From Chroococcidiopsis thermalis PCC 7203 (lineage in GTDB: Bacteria > Cyanobacteriota > Cyanobacteriia > Cyanobacteriales > Chroococcidiopsidaceae), in contig NC_019695.1 of the NCBI RefSeq assembly GCF_000317125.1, positions 5,010,336-5,074,335 on the forward strand: a stretch of 64,000 nt of DNA. The letters run 5' to 3'. Numbering within the stretch: the stretch's first letter is position 1; every line of letters starts with the position of its first letter. Positions 63,561 through 64,000 of this stretch are shown here, piece after piece. A model generated the notes under the pieces. It was not told where the DNA came from and searched no databases. It saw only the letters and a program-made list of their open reading frames with translations. Both the position numbers and the translations under genes were made by a program.

Positions 63561-64000
63561 TTAACGAGCAAAGGTCTGTGGTAGGGTAATAGTAAAGCAG
63601 GTTGCGTAGGCGGCAGCAGAATCATCGGTCGGATTGCTAGTTACTTCAATATTGCCATTTAAATGCTGTACTAAGCATTTTACTAAAGCGAGTCCCAATC
63701 CTGTACCCTGAATGGCTTGCTGTGTCACACCTTGACCGCGCCTAAATTTTTCAAATATATACTTTCTTTCTTCTTCAGAAATACCAGCACCAGTGTTGAT
63801 CAGTTGTAAAACAATTTGGTTAAGCTGAAGATCGACTTGATGCGTGACTTGCAAAACTACAGTTGTATCTGGGTGAGAATACTTCCCGGCATTGGTTAAA
63901 AGTTCTTGAAGAATGCGATCGAACGCTTCCTCGTCTGTTTGCGCTAGTAGAGAAGATTTTGGGATATCTAACTGAATGTTTAATCCTTTATCTACCCAAG
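63561..64000 (-). CDS. Sensor histidine kinase, C-terminal ATPase part (partial)
   Basis: The end of a histidine kinase that continues past the window edge. The HATPase_c domain shows the N box ELLTNAGKYSH, a G1 box NTGAGISEEE, the F box YIFEKFRRG and the G2 box GTGLGLALV. The frame is open to base 64000, where WVDKGLNIQLDIP marks the entry to the ATPase domain. No receiver domain follows. The sensor domain lies beyond the edge. Confidence 0.92.
   Translation of the reverse strand, partial: WVDKGLNIQLDIPKSSLLAQTDEEAFDRILQELLTNAGKYSHPDTTVVLQVTHQVDLQLNQIVLQLINTGAGISEEERKYIFEKFRRGQGVTQQAIQGTGLGLALVKCLVQHLNGNIEVTSNPTDDSAAAYATCFTITLPQTFAR

Overview
This is a stretch of cyanobacterial chromosome. 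It is full of the octamer GCGATCGC (HIP1) and carries cyanobacterial marker genes: psbY, ndhM, a Ycf37-like TPR gene, a PEP-CTERM protein and cyanobacterial-type RibBA. The dense 7-nt and 9-nt tandem repeats between genes are typical of large-genome lineages such as Nostocales, Chroococcidiopsis and Gloeocapsa. The genus cannot be fixed from the sequence alone.

Layout. 1-8.7 kb: the end of an RND pump, a DCC protein, MsrA, a GST, a transglutaminase-like protein, an ABC1/UbiB kinase, YidD, a mannose-1-phosphate guanylyltransferase and an LCP protein. 8.8-16.1 kb: two large sensor kinases, RibBA and a PEP-CTERM protein. 16.5-21.2 kb: an RND efflux operon (adaptor plus permease) with a palindromic operator candidate upstream. 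21.2-27.5 kb: two M16 peptidase genes flanking methionine aminopeptidase and a cupredoxin; the catalytic M16 gene is split by a frameshift inside a C-rich tandem repeat. 27.5-28.8 kb: a 1.4-kb AT-rich gap. 28.8-33 kb: a diaminobutyrate aminotransferase / decarboxylase / GcvT-like cassette. 33-39.4 kb: a VOC protein, a TIGR02652 protein, gamma-carbonic anhydrase, psbY, the Ycf37-like protein, TRAP transporter membrane subunits, a peroxiredoxin and a GNAT enzyme. 39.5-49.7 kb: ferredoxin, an ABC ATPase, a Na/Pi symporter, PstS, a HAD phosphatase, an alpha/beta hydrolase, a second LCP protein, an AI-2E-type transporter and a PPOX flavoprotein. 49.7-52.8 kb: CysE, a wrecked GAF sensor gene, peptide deformylase and a small membrane protein. 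53-59.7 kb: a phospho-signalling and protease cluster (FHA-PrsW, an unknown protein, CHAT-FHA, and a PP2C phosphatase with zinc ribbon, TM segment and SH3-like region). 60-64 kb: NdhM, LeuD, a small Npun_R1517-like protein, tRNA-Glu, an SRPBCC protein and the end of a histidine kinase.

Two things stand out. First, the short tandem repeats are not confined to gaps. They sit in frame inside interdomain linkers and loops (hybrid kinase, RND permease, a small membrane protein), supply C-terminal tails and stop codons for several proteins, replace a start region (PPOX protein), and break the catalytic M16 gene. Second, the FHA/CHAT/PrsW/PP2C group joins phosphothreonine reading, phosphatase activity and two different proteases, and could be an undescribed phosphorylation-gated proteolysis system. 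No Ser/Thr kinase lies in this window.
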